A stretch of DNA of 64,000 nucleotides from Prauserella endophytica (GCF_005146945.1 NZ_SWMS01000005.1:62001-126000), one strand, 5' to 3'; shown: positions 9,024-18,880, counted from the first letter of the stretch. Notes: generated from the sequence alone by a model not told the origin. A program made the numbers and translations.

Positions 9024-10164
9024 GGAGCGGCTGGCGCGGGCGTACCTGCTGCGCGTGGCAGAGCCTCCGGCTCCCGCACTGGTTGCCTTCGTCGCCGAGC
9101 ACGGACCGGTGGAGGCGGCGGCGCTGGTTCGTCGCGGGCACGCGCCGGACGCGGTGATCCAGGAGACGAGTGCGCGCCGGGAGCTGGACCTCGCGCGCCG
9201 GGATCTCGACGAGGCCGCGCGGTACGGGGCACGGTTGGTGACCCCCGAGGACGACGAGTGGCCCGCCTGGCCCCTGCTCTCGCTCGAGGTGGCGACCGGC
9301 CGGGGTGCTCAGGGTGTCGCGGCTCCGCTCGCGTTGTGGGTCCGTGGCCGCGGCAGGCTGGACGAGGCCGCTCAGGACGCCGTCGCGATCGTCGGCGCAC
9401 GCGCGGCCACCGACTACGGCGAGCACACCGCCGCCGACCTCGGTTACGCACTGGCCGAACAGGGCGTGCCCGTCTTCTCGGGAGCGGCGTACGGCATCGA
9501 CGGCGCGGCACATCGCGGGACGCTCACCGGTCATGGCGTCACGGTGGCCGTTCTGGGCTGCGCGCTCGACGCCGGCTACCCCGCGGGGCATGTGGGCCTG
9601 CTCAACCGGATCGCCGAGCGCGGCGCGATCGTCAGCGAGTACCCGCCAGGCACCCCGCCCGGCCGGCACCGCTTCCTCGTCCGCAACCGGCTGATCGCCG
9701 CGCTCACGGCCGGCACGGTCGTCGTCGAGGCGGGCAGGCGCAGCGGCGCACGCAACACAGCCACCACGGCGGGTGTGCTGGGCAAGGTCGTGATGGCCGT
9801 GCCTGGGCCCGTGGGGTCGGCGATGTCGGTCGGCTGCCACGAGCTGATCCGCGATGCTCACGCGACCCTGGTGGCCTCGGTGTCCGATGTCCTCGACACG
9901 GTCGGCAGGCTGGGGGTCGGCCGTCCGGACGGAACAGCTCGCCCGCGCCGCCGCACCGATGGGCTCGGCCCGCAGGCGATCCGCGTGCACGAGGCGCTCG
10001 GCGCGCGCAGGGGAAAGTCACCGGAGGGCATCGCGACCGAGTCCGGCGTACCCCTCGCGCGGGTGAGGGCGCTGCTGCCGGCGCTGGAACTCGACGGGCT
10101 CAGCGAGCGGTGCGAAACCGGCTGGCGGCGGGCGGGCGGCGGCCGGAAGGCGGCGCGTCAGTGA
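9016..10164 (+). CDS. dprA: DNA-processing protein DprA
   Basis: DprA/Smf binds incoming single-stranded DNA and loads RecA in transformation; the family is also kept in non-competent bacteria. The Rossmann-like core is clear: AIVGARAATDYGEHTAADLGYALAEQG, FSGAAYGIDGAAHRG, AVLGCALDAGYPAGH, SEYPPGTPPGRHRFLVRNRLIAALT and VVEAGRRSGARNTATTAG. A winged-helix domain follows (about residues 315-375). ATG 9016 gives a normal 382-residue protein starting MSAERLARAYLLRV. The open frame extends to 8767 through the repeat, but that part has no family similarity. The ancestral start probably overlapped the comM stop. Confidence 0.93.
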   Translation: MSAERLARAYLLRVAEPPAPALVAFVAEHGPVEAAALVRRGHAPDAVIQETSARRELDLARRDLDEAARYGARLVTPEDDEWPAWPLLSLEVATGRGAQGVAAPLALWVRGRGRLDEAAQDAVAIVGARAATDYGEHTAADLGYALAEQGVPVFSGAAYGIDGAAHRGTLTGHGVTVAVLGCALDAGYPAGHVGLLNRIAERGAIVSEYPPGTPPGRHRFLVRNRLIAALTAGTVVVEAGRRSGARNTATTAGVLGKVVMAVPGPVGSAMSVGCHELIRDAHATLVASVSDVLDTVGRLGVGRPDGTARPRRRTDGLGPQAIRVHEALGARRGKSPEGIATESGVPLARVRALLPALELDGLSERCETGWRRAGGGRKAARQ

Positions 10165-10269
10165 GCCCCGGCACGGCGCGCTCACCTCCGTCCATCCGCC
10201 GTTCGGGCCCCCCTGGCGCGGCTGCGGCCCCGTTGCCCACAGTGTGAAACCCGGACGCGGCCCTGACTG

Positions 10270-10291
10270 AACCGCGGTGAACACCACGGTT
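10270..10291. other. Imperfect inverted repeat between dprA and xerC
   Basis: AACCGCGGT-GAAC-ACCACGGTT forms 9-bp arms with one mismatch. It lies 66 bp upstream of the xerC start in a 192-bp gap and could be a terminator for the yraN-dprA operon or an operator for xerC-whiG. No T-tract follows. Nothing else distinct is visible in this gap. Confidence 0.35.
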
Positions 10292-10356
10292 GCGGGTTGA
10301 TCATGCGGGCGTGGCGATGCTTGACCATCGGGCGCGCTTGCCGCAGCGTCGGTGAC

Positions 10357-11388
10357 ATGGCGTCATCAGCCGTTCGCGGTACGGGAGCCCGCGCGGCGCG
10401 CCCTCGTTCGGGGCGTGCCGCGCTGCTGCGCGTTCGTGCGGAGCTGCCGCCGGAGGCGGCCGCTCTCGTGGACGACTACGAGCGCCATCTGCGGTCCGAG
10501 AGGGGCCTCTCGGATCACACGATCAGGGCGTATGTGGGTGACGTGGTGTCGCTGCTGGGTTTCCTGCACGGCGTCGGCAGCGAGGGCGCCGACGCCGCGC
10601 CCCCGTCGACGGACGGCCTCGACGGGCTGGACGTCGGCGTGCTGCGGGCCTGGCTCGCGAGCCAACGGTCGGCCGGGCGGAGCCGTACCACGCTCGCGAG
10701 GCGCGCGGCGGCGGCCAGGGTTTTCACCGCGTGGGCGCAGCGGCGGGGCGAGCTGGCGTCCGATCCGGGTTCGCGGCTCGTCGCGCCGAGAGCACACCGC
10801 AAGCTGCCGGGTGTCCTGCGCCCTGAGCAGGCCGGTGAGGTGATGCGGGCCAGCGGCGCGGGTGCCGCGGAACGCGAACCCGTCGCGCTGCGGGACCACG
10901 CGCTACTCGAGCTGCTGTACGCGACCGGCATTCGCGTGTCCGAGCTGTGCGGCCTCGATCTCAACGACGCCGACTTCGAGCGCCGGGTCGTCCGGGTGCT
11001 CGGGAAGGGCAACAAGGAGAGGATGGTCCCGTTCGGGCAACCCGCGGAGCGGGCATTGCGTGCGTGGATCGAGGGGGGTCGCTCCGGGCTGGCGACGGAG
11101 TCGTCGGGTGCGGCCTTGTTCCTCGGCGTCAGAGGAGGACGTGTTGACCCGAGGACGGTGCGACGAGTGGTGCACGACGCCGTAGAGTCGGTGCCGGGGG
11201 CCGCGGACATGGGCCCGCACGGCCTGCGTCATTCGGCGGCGACACACCTGCTCGAGGGTGGGGCGGATCTTCGCAGCGTTCAGGAACTGCTCGGTCACGC
11301 TACGCTAGCTACGACGCAGCTCTACACCCACGTGACCGTCGAGCGGCTGAAGGCGATTCATGACCGATCCCACCCCCGTGCCCAATGA
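10357..11388 (+). CDS. xerC: Tyrosine recombinase XerC
   Basis: A tyrosine recombinase that with XerD resolves chromosome dimers at dif. An N-terminal SAM-like domain ([27 protein letters not shown]) precedes the catalytic domain. All six catalytic positions are present: Arg193 (ATGIRVSEL), Lys217 (GKGNKER), His288 and Arg291 ([13 protein letters not shown]), His314 ([10 protein letters not shown]) and Tyr323 (LYTHV). The ATG at 10357 gives 343 residues, including about 45 low-complexity residues before the first domain, so a later start is possible. Its 3' end overlaps the sigma-factor gene by 29 bp. It is chromosomal by context, not phage-borne. Confidence 0.92.
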   Translation: MASSAVRGTGARAARPRSGRAALLRVRAELPPEAAALVDDYERHLRSERGLSDHTIRAYVGDVVSLLGFLHGVGSEGADAAPPSTDGLDGLDVGVLRAWLASQRSAGRSRTTLARRAAAARVFTAWAQRRGELASDPGSRLVAPRAHRKLPGVLRPEQAGEVMRASGAGAAEREPVALRDHALLELLYATGIRVSELCGLDLNDADFERRVVRVLGKGNKERMVPFGQPAERALRAWIEGGRSGLATESSGAALFLGVRGGRVDPRTVRRVVHDAVESVPGAADMGPHGLRHSAATHLLEGGADLRSVQELLGHATLATTQLYTHVTVERLKAIHDRSHPRAQ

Positions 11389-12247
11389 CGACGGTGGAGC
11401 TTCGGCTGATGAGCAGGCGCGCCAACGGGATCACCCTGCCGGAAACGGTGGCCCCGTGACCACCCAGCAGCTCGACACGGGAACCACCGCCGAGACAGCC
11501 ATCCAGGCGCTCTGGCGCGAGTTCGCAACCTCGCCGAGCCAGCGGGTGCGCGACCGGCTCGTGCTGCACTACGCCCCGCTGGTCAAGTACGTCGCAGGCC
11601 GGGTGGGCACCGGCCTGCCCACCCACGTCGACGTCGCCGACCTCATCCAGTCCGGGATCTTCGGCCTCGTGGACGCGATCGAGAAGTTCGACCCCGAGCG
11701 TGGCCTGCGGTTCGAGACGTACGCGATGCAGCGCATCCGAGGCGCCATCCTCGACGACCTGCGCTCGCAGGACTGGGTGCCCCGCGTGATCCGGAGCAGG
11801 GCCCGCGAGGTCGAGCGTGCGCTCGACCGGCTCGGCGCACGTCTGCGCCGCACGCCGACCGACGCGGAGCTCGCCACCGAGCTGGGCATCACGCTCGAGG
11901 AGCTGCGCGACCTCTACGGCCAGCTGCGGCTCACCAGCGTCGTCGCCCTCGAGGACCTGGTCGCCGCGGGCCGAGACAGCGGCTCCCTCGTGGACTCCCT
12001 GCCGGACGAGGACGCCGTCGATCCCGCCGCCGTGCTCGTCGACCGGGACAACCGCCGCCAGCTGGCCGAGGCGATAGCCCAGCTCACCGAGCGTGACCGG
12101 ATCGTGGTCAGCCTGTACTACTTCGAGAGCCTGACGCTCGCCGAGATCGGAAAGGTCCTCGGCGTCACCGAGTCCAGGGTGAGTCAGCTGCACACCCGCG
12201 CCGTGCTGCGGCTGCGCGCCAAGCTCGTCGAGCAGGCCGGCGTCTGA
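11360..12247 (+). CDS. whiG: RNA polymerase sigma factor, WhiG/FliA (sigma-28) family
   Basis: A group 3 sigma factor with regions 2 ([39 protein letters not shown] and [26 protein letters not shown]), 3 ([22 protein letters not shown]) and 4 ([40 protein letters not shown]). No flagellar genes are visible and the position next to an M23 gene and rpsB-tsf matches Streptomyces whiG. The role inferred is therefore early sporulation, not motility. In Streptomyces, WhiG is held by the c-di-GMP-dependent anti-sigma RsiG. ATG 11360 lies inside xerC; a GTG at 11456 would drop a variable 32-residue leader. Confidence 0.85.
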   Translation: MTDPTPVPNDDGGASADEQARQRDHPAGNGGPVTTQQLDTGTTAETAIQALWREFATSPSQRVRDRLVLHYAPLVKYVAGRVGTGLPTHVDVADLIQSGIFGLVDAIEKFDPERGLRFETYAMQRIRGAILDDLRSQDWVPRVIRSRAREVERALDRLGARLRRTPTDAELATELGITLEELRDLYGQLRLTSVVALEDLVAAGRDSGSLVDSLPDEDAVDPAAVLVDRDNRRQLAEAIAQLTERDRIVVSLYYFESLTLAEIGKVLGVTESRVSQLHTRAVLRLRAKLVEQAGV

Positions 12248-12260
12248 GCCGGGCGCACCG

Positions 12261-12797
12261 TCAGGCGACCACCCCCTCCCATGGTTTCAGGCGCAGCACG
12301 GTGTCCGGCACCACGAGACGGAGCGGATTGAGGTACTCCTCGCCGCGCCGGACACCCCAGTGCAGACACGCCGCGGCAGGGCAGCCGGCGTGCCCTGCCG
12401 CGACAGTGCCGATGACCTGTCCCTGCGACACCTGGTCGCCCGCCGAGACCCGCGGCTCGACCGGCTCGTAGGTGGTGCGCAGCCCGCCGTCGTGCTCGAC
12501 CGACACCACGCCGCGTCCGGCGAGGCGTCCCGCGAAGACGACGTACCCGGGCCCGGCCGCGAGCACGTCCTGCCCGGGACTCGCGACCAGGTCGACCCCA
12601 CGGTGGCCGGGGCCGTAGGCGTGCTCGGGTGCGTCGAACGGCCTGGCCACGGACGGCGCCGGGGACAGCGGCCAGCCGAATCGCGGCTCGACGACGGACT
12701 GCGCCCTCGCCGCTGGCGCGGGTACGACGGCGAGGAGCAGGGTCAGCACGGCGAGCACGGGGTACCGGGCTCGCCGTGCCGGACGGAATGCGGTCAT
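12261..12797 (-). CDS. Secreted M23 (LytM-like) peptidase family protein
   Basis: A 178-residue exported protein with signal peptide (ARRARYPVLAVLTLLLAVVPAPAARAQ) and one M23/LytM domain. The HxxxD zinc motif is GHRGVDL. The second motif, normally HxH, reads AACLHWGVRRG, so the first histidine is a cysteine. The fold and cell-wall association are likely, but hydrolytic activity is uncertain; many LytM proteins act as activators or scaffolds. ATG at 12797 is chosen because the signal peptide starts there. It converges on whiG with 13 bp between stops, and the same gene sits between whiG and rpsB in Streptomyces. Confidence 0.88.
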   Translation of the reverse strand: MTAFRPARRARYPVLAVLTLLLAVVPAPAARAQSVVEPRFGWPLSPAPSVARPFDAPEHAYGPGHRGVDLVASPGQDVLAAGPGYVVFAGRLAGRGVVSVEHDGGLRTTYEPVEPRVSAGDQVSQGQVIGTVAAGHAGCPAAACLHWGVRRGEEYLNPLRLVVPDTVLRLKPWEGVVA

Positions 12798-13165
12798 GTG
12801 CTCAGGGTGAGGGGTGGGGGACGGTTGTGGAGGGGTGTGGCGAAATCTGTGGACAACCGGGGATGATGTGGACAACCCGGCTTGTCAGGTGCCGCCGGTT
12901 CGAGCCGGTGTCGGGGGTCGGCGTACACTATTGGGCGCGGTCTGTGTGCGCACAGGCTGACTTCGCGTGCACGTGCGCGCTCCATTCCGAGAAGTCGTGA
13001 ACGGAGCGGACGGCGCCCGGCGGTCTCAGCGGTAAGAACGTAGCCAACGAGTCCGGACGCCGGCACTGCACCAGGGCGGCTGACCACCCGGCCAGCCGCG
13101 ACAACCGGTCCGCGCGCCGAGCATCTGCCAGGCGCGCACAACACAGAAGAGGTGCGAATCCGGCC
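12798..13165 (+). promoter_or_regulatory. rpsB upstream region: candidate promoter and long leader
   Basis: This 368-bp gap separates the divergent M23 gene and rpsB. A -10-like TACACT (12924-12929) is followed about 15 bases later by the perfect palindrome TGTGCGCACA (12945-12954). If transcription starts near 12936, rpsB has a leader of about 230 nt. In E. coli and elsewhere the rpsB leader binds S2 for autoregulation; that the same happens here is inference. The RBS is AGAAGAGG (13146-13153). No ORF is supported in the gap. Confidence 0.4.
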
Positions 13166-13984
13166 ATGGCCGTCGTCACCATGAAGCAGCTGCTCGATTC
13201 CGGTGTGCACTTCGGGCACCAGACCCGGCGCTGGAACCCGAAGATGAAGCGCTACATCCTCACCGAGCGCAACGGCATCTACATCATCGACCTGCAGCAG
13301 ACGCTGTCGTACATCGACCGCGCCTTCGAGTTCGTCAAGGAGACGGTCGCGCACGGCGGCACGATCCTGTTCGTGGGCACGAAGAAGCAGGCGCAGGAGG
13401 CCATCGCCAACGAGGCGCTGCGCGTTGGCATGCCCTACGTCAACCAGCGCTGGCTCGGCGGGATGCTGACCAACTTCCAGACGGTGCACAAGCGCCTCCA
13501 GCGGCTCAAGGAGCTCGAGGCGCAGGAGCAGACCGGTGGGTTCCAGGGCCTGACCAAGCGCGAGATCCTGACGCTCACCCGCGAGAAGGACAAGCTGGAG
13601 AAGACCCTCGGCGGTATCCGCGACATGTCCAAGGTGCCCAGCGCCGTGTGGATCGTGGACACCAAGAAGGAGCACATCGCGGTCGGCGAGGCTCGCAAGC
13701 TCAACATCCCGGTCGTCGCGATCCTGGACACCAACTGCGACCCGGACGAGGTCGACTACCCGATCCCGGGCAACGACGACGCGATCCGGTCGGCGGCGCT
13801 GCTGACCAAGGTCGTCGCCGAGGCCGCTGCCGCGGGCCTGATGGCGCGTTCCGGCCGTAACGGCGCCGCCCCCGAGGGCGAGGACAAGCCCGTCGCGTCG
13901 GGTGAGCCGCTGGCCGAGTGGGAGCAGGAGCTGCTCGCCGGCTCCGAGTCCGCCGAGCAGGCCGAGCAGACCACCGCTTCCTGA
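13166..13984 (+). CDS. rpsB: 30S ribosomal protein S2
   Basis: S2 joins the 30S late in assembly and is needed for S1 binding and initiation. Family signatures are present: [56 protein letters not shown] and [45 protein letters not shown]. The 272 residues include an acidic C-terminal tail ([23 protein letters not shown]) typical of actinobacteria. It is followed by tsf after 48 bp, the near-universal order. Confidence 0.97.
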   Translation: MAVVTMKQLLDSGVHFGHQTRRWNPKMKRYILTERNGIYIIDLQQTLSYIDRAFEFVKETVAHGGTILFVGTKKQAQEAIANEALRVGMPYVNQRWLGGMLTNFQTVHKRLQRLKELEAQEQTGGFQGLTKREILTLTREKDKLEKTLGGIRDMSKVPSAVWIVDTKKEHIAVGEARKLNIPVVAILDTNCDPDEVDYPIPGNDDAIRSAALLTKVVAEAAAAGLMARSGRNGAAPEGEDKPVASGEPLAEWEQELLAGSESAEQAEQTTAS

Positions 13985-14032
13985 ACCACTGACCACCCTG
14001 CGCATACCGCGACAGAGAACGGATAACGCACG

Positions 14033-14848
14033 ATGGCGAACTACACCGCGGCAGACGTGAAGCGCCTCCGCGAGCTCACCGGCGCCGGCATGATGAACTG
14101 CAAGAGGGCGCTGGAGGAGAGCGACGGCGACTTCGACAAGGCCGTTGAGTACCTGCGCATCAAGGGCGCGAAGGACGTCGGCAAGCGTGCCGAGCGCGCC
14201 ACCGCCGAGGGCCTCGTCGCCGGTGACGGCGGCGTTCTGGTCGAGCTGAACTCCGAGACCGACTTCGTCGCCAAGAACGAGGAGTTCCAGCAGCTGGCCG
14301 ACAAGGTCGTCGAGGCGGCCAAGCAGCTGCGCACGAGCGACGTCGAGAAGCTCAAGGCGGCCGAGGTCGACGGCAAGACCGTCAACGACCTGATCCAGGA
14401 GCTCTCGGCCAAGATCGGCGAGAAGCTCGAGATCCGCAGGGTCGTCGCCTTCGACGGCCAGGTGACCACCTACCTGCACCGCCGTGGCGCCGGCCTGCCC
14501 CCGGCCGTCGGCGTGCTCATCGAGTACACCGGTGACGACGCCGAGGCCGCCCGTGGCGCCGCCCTGCAGGTCGCGGCCCTCAAGCCGAAGTACCTGACCC
14601 GCGACGAGGTCCCGGCCGACCTGGTGGAGAACGAGCGCCGGATCGCCGAGCAGACCGCTCGCGAGGAGGGCAAGCCGGAGCAGGCGATCTCCAAGATCAC
14701 CGAGGGCAAGGTCAACGCGTTCTTCAAGGACGTCGTGCTGCTGGAGCAGCCGTCGGTCACCGACAACAAGAAGACCGTCAAGGCCCTGCTCGACGCGGCA
14801 GGCGTGACCGTCACCCGGTTCGCTCGCTTCGAGGTCGGCCAGCAGTAG
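14033..14848 (+). CDS. tsf: Elongation factor Ts
   Basis: EF-Ts is the nucleotide exchange factor for EF-Tu. The N-terminal UBA-like domain reads [27 protein letters not shown], followed by [19 protein letters not shown] and the [10 protein letters not shown] motif that contacts the EF-Tu Mg2+ site. The 271-residue length and ending ([15 protein letters not shown]) are typical. The operon probably ends after tsf, because a hairpin follows within 20 bp. Confidence 0.97.
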   Translation: MANYTAADVKRLRELTGAGMMNCKRALEESDGDFDKAVEYLRIKGAKDVGKRAERATAEGLVAGDGGVLVELNSETDFVAKNEEFQQLADKVVEAAKQLRTSDVEKLKAAEVDGKTVNDLIQELSAKIGEKLEIRRVVAFDGQVTTYLHRRGAGLPPAVGVLIEYTGDDAEAARGAALQVAALKPKYLTRDEVPADLVENERRIAEQTAREEGKPEQAISKITEGKVNAFFKDVVLLEQPSVTDNKKTVKALLDAAGVTVTRFARFEVGQQ

Positions 14849-14863
14849 TCCCGGTCGGCACTT

Positions 14864-14899
14864 GTGCCCCGTCTCCCGCCAGATCTGGAGGCGGGGCAC
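14864..14899 (+). terminator. Hairpin terminator after tsf
   Basis: GTGCCCCG (14864-14871) pairs perfectly with CGGGGCAC (14892-14899), with a further CTCC/GGAG pairing inside the 20-nt loop. It lies 16 bp after the tsf stop. There is no run of T after it. It would separate rpsB-tsf from pyrH-frr-cdsA. Confidence 0.7.
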
Positions 14900-14945
14900 A
14901 GTTGTGAGACAACGGTAGAGCAGCACCTGAACGGGCGGAGGCGAC

Positions 14946-15695
14946 ATGAACGAGGACGACACCGACAGGGCCACCGACGGTTACCGGCGGGTGCTGCTCA
15001 AACTTGGTGGTGAGATGTTCGGCGGTGGGTCCGTCGGCGTCGATCCCGATGTCGTGCACTCGGTCGCCGCGCAGATCGCCGACGTCGTGCGCGCGGGCGT
15101 GCAGATGGCCGTCGTCATCGGCGGCGGCAACTACTTCCGTGGTGCCGAGCTGTCCCAGCGCGGCATGGACCGCGACCGCGCCGACTACATGGCGATGCTG
15201 GGCACCGTCATGAACTCACTGGCTCTGCAGGACTTCCTGGAGAAGGAAGGCGTCCCGACCCGGGTGCAGACCGCGATCACGATGGGTCAGGTCGCCGAGC
15301 CGTACATCCCGCGCCGCGCGGAGCGCCACCTGGAGAAGGGTCGGGTGGTCATCTTCGGCGCGGGCACCGGCATGCCCTACTTCTCGACCGACACCGCCGC
15401 CGCCCAGCGTGCGCTGGAGATCGGCTGCGAGGTCGTCCTCATGGCGAAGGCCGTCGACGGGGTCTACACCGCCGACCCGAAGATCGATGCCGGCGCGAAG
15501 CTGTTCGACGAGATCAGCCACCGCGAGGTGCTCGAACGGGGGCTCAAGGTCGCGGACGCCACCGCCTTCAGCCTGTGCATGGACAACAACATGCCGATAA
15601 TCGTCTTCAACCTCCTCACCGAGGGGAACATCGCCCGCGCGGTGAGTGGTGAGAGGATCGGCACACTGGTCAGTACACCCACACACCTGGAGTAG
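14946..15695 (+). CDS. pyrH: UMP kinase
   Basis: UMP kinase phosphorylates UMP to UDP in pyrimidine nucleotide synthesis and is usually hexameric, GTP-activated and UTP-inhibited. The amino-acid-kinase fold is shown by [27 protein letters not shown], the [22 protein letters not shown] block, and [21 protein letters not shown]. The 249-residue length is normal. It has a GCGGAGG-type RBS and is two bases upstream of frr. Confidence 0.96.
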   Translation: MNEDDTDRATDGYRRVLLKLGGEMFGGGSVGVDPDVVHSVAAQIADVVRAGVQMAVVIGGGNYFRGAELSQRGMDRDRADYMAMLGTVMNSLALQDFLEKEGVPTRVQTAITMGQVAEPYIPRRAERHLEKGRVVIFGAGTGMPYFSTDTAAAQRALEIGCEVVLMAKAVDGVYTADPKIDAGAKLFDEISHREVLERGLKVADATAFSLCMDNNMPIIVFNLLTEGNIARAVSGERIGTLVSTPTHLE

Positions 15696-15697
15696 CC

Positions 15698-16255
15698 GTG
15701 ATCGACGAGACCCTCTTCGATGCCGAAGAGAAGATGGAAAAGGCGGTGTCCGTCGCCAAGGAGGACCTGTCGTCGGTACGGACCGGTAGGGCCAACCCGT
15801 CGATGTTCTCCCGGATCGTGGTGGAGTACTACGGTGCTCCCACCCCGCTGAACCAGCTGGCCAGCGTGAACATCCCGGAAGCGCGCATGGCCATCGTGAA
15901 GCCTTACGACAACTCGCAGCTCGGCGCCATCGAGAAGGCGATCCGAGAGTCCGACCTGGGCGTGAACCCGAGCAACGACGGCTCGATCATCCGCATCGTC
16001 ATTCCTCAGCTGACCGAGGAGCGCCGCAAGGAGATGGTCAAGGTCGCCAAGGCCAAGGGCGAGGACGCCCGGATCTCGATCCGCAGCGTGCGCCGCAAGG
16101 CCAAGGAGGAGCTCGACCGCATCGCCAAGGACGGCGAGGCGGGCGAGGACGAGGTCGCCAGGGCGGAGAAGGAGCTCCAGCACCTCACCGACAAGTACGT
16201 CCACCAGGTCGAGGAGCTCGTCAAGCACAAGGAAGCCGAGCTGCTCGAGGTCTGA
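15698..16255 (+). CDS. frr: Ribosome recycling factor
   Basis: RRF with EF-G splits post-termination ribosomes. The 185-residue protein has the family start ([37 protein letters not shown]) and the C-terminal helical bundle with [14 protein letters not shown]. The start is a GTG two bases after the pyrH stop, and the stop overlaps the cdsA start (TGATG), so pyrH-frr-cdsA is one translationally linked operon. Confidence 0.97.
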   Translation: MIDETLFDAEEKMEKAVSVAKEDLSSVRTGRANPSMFSRIVVEYYGAPTPLNQLASVNIPEARMAIVKPYDNSQLGAIEKAIRESDLGVNPSNDGSIIRIVIPQLTEERRKEMVKVAKAKGEDARISIRSVRRKAKEELDRIAKDGEAGEDEVARAEKELQHLTDKYVHQVEELVKHKEAELLEV

Positions 16256-17148
16256 TGACGAAGGTGAGCGAACACCAGGAGGAACGCGAGGACGCGGCCG
16301 ACCCTGGGCAACCACCCGAGCCGGCGAAGAAAGCCTCGCGGGCCGGCCGTGACCTGCGCGCGGCCATCGCCGTTGGCGTGGCACTGGGGGCGACGATCCT
16401 GGTGTCGCTGTTCACCGTCCGCTACCTGTTCATCGGCGTCATCGCGGCGGCGATCGCGGTCGGCACGATCGAGCTGGCCACGGCGTTCCGCAAGGCCGCC
16501 GACATCAAGGTCGCGCTCGTCCCGGTGCTGGTCGGTGGCCAGGCGATGATCTGGCTCGCGTGGCCGTTCGGCCGTGAGGGCGCTTTGACGGCGTTCGTGC
16601 TGACCGTGCTGGTGTGCCTGCTCTGGCGGCTGCGGGGTGGCGCGGACGGCTACCTGCGTGACGTCGGTGCGTCGGTGTTCGCCGCCGCCTACCTTCCGCT
16701 GTTCGCGGCCTTCGCCGCCATGCTGGTGCCGCCGGAGGACGGCGTCGGCCGTGTGCTGTCGTTCATGATCGTCGTGGTGGCGTCCGACACCGGCGGCTAC
16801 GTCGCCGGGGTGCTGCGCGGCAGGCACCCGATGGCGCCGACGATCAGCCCGAAGAAGACCTGGGAGGGCTTCGCGGGCTCGTTGACGGCCGGGATCGGGG
16901 CGGGCGCCCTCTGCCTGCAGTTCCTGCTCGAAGGCATGGCGTGGCAGGGCGTCCTCTTCGGCGCCGCGATCGTGCTGACCGCGACTCTCGGCGACCTGAT
17001 GGAGTCGCTGATCAAGCGGGACCTCGGCATCAAGGACATGGGCAACACCCTGCCGGGGCACGGCGGGCTGATGGACCGGCTCGACTCACTGCTGCCGTCG
17101 GCGGTCGTGTCCTGGCTGCTGCTCAGCGCGTTCGTGGCGACGGGCTGA
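16255..17148 (+). CDS. cdsA: Phosphatidate cytidylyltransferase
   Basis: CdsA makes CDP-diacylglycerol, the precursor of phosphatidylinositol, cardiolipin and phosphatidylethanolamine, in the membrane. The 297-residue protein has about eight hydrophobic spans after a charged 38-residue N-terminus. The C-terminal family signature SLIKRDLGIKDMGNTLPGHGGLMDRLDSLLPS is complete, with the conserved KRD, PGHGG and DRxD. The segment SDTGGYVAGVLRG and SPKKTWEG is also characteristic. It overlaps frr by one base. Confidence 0.95.
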   Translation: MTKVSEHQEEREDAADPGQPPEPAKKASRAGRDLRAAIAVGVALGATILVSLFTVRYLFIGVIAAAIAVGTIELATAFRKAADIKVALVPVLVGGQAMIWLAWPFGREGALTAFVLTVLVCLLWRLRGGADGYLRDVGASVFAAAYLPLFAAFAAMLVPPEDGVGRVLSFMIVVVASDTGGYVAGVLRGRHPMAPTISPKKTWEGFAGSLTAGIGAGALCLQFLLEGMAWQGVLFGAAIVLTATLGDLMESLIKRDLGIKDMGNTLPGHGGLMDRLDSLLPSAVVSWLLLSAFVATG

Positions 17149-17167
17149 GCGGCTCGCCGCCACGCCG

Positions 17168-18013
17168 TCAGTCGTCGTAGGGGTCGTCCACCTCGGCCTT
17201 ACCGACCCCGGTGTCGACCGGCCGCGAGTGGTCGACGATCGAGAACACCGCGCCGCCGGGGTCGGCGAGCACCGCTGTCCTGCCGAACGGCGTGTCGAAC
17301 GGAGCCGTGACCACGTTGCCGCCGAGCATGAGCGCCTGCCCCGCGATGGCATCGGTGCCGCGTGCGGGGTCGGCCTCGAAGTAGATCATCCAATGTGGTG
17401 GGACGGTGGCCTGGTACGACGGGTCCATCGCGTACCGGTACAGCACGGGCTCGTGGTCGAGCCGCCATTCCACGTAGTCGATGCCGCCCTGGCCGATCTG
17501 CTGGCTCGTGAACTCGAAAAGCCTGCAGTAGAACTGATCCGCGCTCGGCCCGTCGTGCGTGTTGAGGTCAGCACCGGTGAAGGAGCCGGGCAGCGAGGTG
17601 GCGAACGACCAGTCGCCGGGCGGCTGCCAGAACACCACGGGTGCCCCGCTCGGGTCGACCGCGTGCAGGATGCTGCCGCGGTCGGGGATGTCCACCGGTC
17701 CCAGCGTGATCGTCCCGCCGAGGTGCTGGACCCACTCCGCCGTGTTCACGGTGTTGCCGACCGCGAGATGCACCATCCAGCCGGTCGGCTGGTCGCTTGC
17801 GGCCTGGTACAGGCCACCTGCCTGGAGGTCGTGCAGCACGGCGATGGTGTAGCGCCGGTTCACGGTGGCGGGATCGCGTTTGATGAAGAACTCCCAGCCG
17901 AAGAGCTCGCCGTAGAAGTCTCTCGCCGCCTGCTCGTTCGCGGACGCCAGCTCGATCCAGCACGGAACCCCGGCCGGTAGCAGCGATGGGGGAATGGGCA
18001 TACCGACGGACAT
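17168..18013 (-). CDS. Two-domain VOC (glyoxalase/bleomycin-resistance fold) protein
   Basis: A 281-residue protein with two tandem VOC domains: about residues 15-135 (PAGVPCWIELASANEQAARDFYGELFGWEF to HAVDPSGAPVVFWQP) and 145-265 (GSFTGADLNTHDGPSADQFYCRLFEFT to AVLADPGGAVFSIVDHS). These actinobacterial proteins resemble CFP32/hydroxylase-type VOC proteins, but the substrate is unknown. ATG 18013 has an AGGGAG RBS; ATG 18001 is an alternative. It faces cdsA with 19 bp between stops and is divergent from the methyltransferase. Confidence 0.85.
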   Translation of the reverse strand: MSVGMPIPPSLLPAGVPCWIELASANEQAARDFYGELFGWEFFIKRDPATVNRRYTIAVLHDLQAGGLYQAASDQPTGWMVHLAVGNTVNTAEWVQHLGGTITLGPVDIPDRGSILHAVDPSGAPVVFWQPPGDWSFATSLPGSFTGADLNTHDGPSADQFYCRLFEFTSQQIGQGGIDYVEWRLDHEPVLYRYAMDPSYQATVPPHWMIYFEADPARGTDAIAGQALMLGGNVVTAPFDTPFGRTAVLADPGGAVFSIVDHSRPVDTGVGKAEVDDPYDD

Positions 18014-18100
18014 ACGCAGAACTCTCCCTGGCGATGGGCCCCCCGGCACATACCGCGCCGATGATGTTACGGGGTTCCTCCCGGGGATACGCTGGTTGTC

Positions 18101-18880
18101 GTGAAAAGGTTCGTGCGCAAGGTGGAAGTCATCCCCAGCCCCAACATCTGGTACCACGCCGACGCGTACGAACTCGAGAACCACGCGCAGGACGTGGACG
18201 GGGAGATCTGGCGAGCTCTCGCGGAAGCGGTGTCGTGGCGGGGCCGCAGCGTGCTCGACATCGGGTGTGGTGACGGCTTCCACCTCGCCCGGTTCGCTGA
18301 GACCGCGGCGTCGGTCGTCGGCGTGGAGCCCCATCCCCCGCTCGTGCGCCGTGCCGAGCGCAGGGTCGCCGGATGCGAGAACGTCGTGGTGCGAAAGGGA
18401 ACCGCGCAGCGGATGCCGTTGCGAGACGCGTCGGTGGATGTGGTGCACGCGCGGACTGCGTACTTCTTCGGTCCCGGTTGCGAGCCCGGCCTGTCCGAAG
18501 CCGACCGGGTGCTGAAGCCGGGCGGAACGCTCGTGATCGTCGACCTCGACGCCCGGCACTCGCCCTACGGCGACTGGATGCGGGAGGATCTGCCGCATTA
18601 CGATCCGGACAAAGTGGACGAATTCTTCGCCGCAGCGGGATTCTCCTGCCGCCGGGTGCAGACGCGCTGGCGGTTTCCCGACCGTGCGGCCATGGAAGCG
18701 GTGCTGCGGATCGAGTTCAGTCCCAGGGTTGCCGAGCGGGCCGTCGAGGAGACGGCCCGCCGCAACCCGGGCCTCCTGGGACCGCTGGAGCTTCCGGTCG
18801 GCTACCGCGTTCTGGTGCGCGGCAAGCCCACCGGGCTCGTTCACTCATCGTCGGCAGGGGCTTCACCGAGGATGCCGTAG
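18101..18880 (+). CDS. SAM-dependent class I methyltransferase
   Basis: A 259-residue enzyme with the Rossmann-type methyltransferase fold (Methyltransf_11 type). Motif I is SVLDIGCGDGFHLARFAE, motif II region VVGVEPHPPLVRRAERR, and the post-motif region LKPGGTLVIVDLD. The substrate is unknown. The GTG start lies 87 bp from the divergent VOC gene. The 3' end overlaps the convergent PadR gene by 40 bp. Confidence 0.85.
   Translation: MKRFVRKVEVIPSPNIWYHADAYELENHAQDVDGEIWRALAEAVSWRGRSVLDIGCGDGFHLARFAETAASVVGVEPHPPLVRRAERRVAGCENVVVRKGTAQRMPLRDASVDVVHARTAYFFGPGCEPGLSEADRVLKPGGTLVIVDLDARHSPYGDWMREDLPHYDPDKVDEFFAAAGFSCRRVQTRWRFPDRAAMEAVLRIEFSPRVAERAVEETARRNPGLLGPLELPVGYRVLVRGKPTGLVHSSSAGASPRMP

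Noticed and set aside
6154-9990. 1278-codon minus-strand open frame across DUF2469, yraN, comM and dprA
   Set aside because: It is antisense to four conserved genes, has a composition typical of reverse-complement frames in GC-rich DNA, and shows no domain.
10357-11388. XerC-like gene as a phage or integrative-element integrase
   Set aside because: It lies in the conserved dprA-whiG-rpsB context with no attachment site, excisionase or phage genes nearby.
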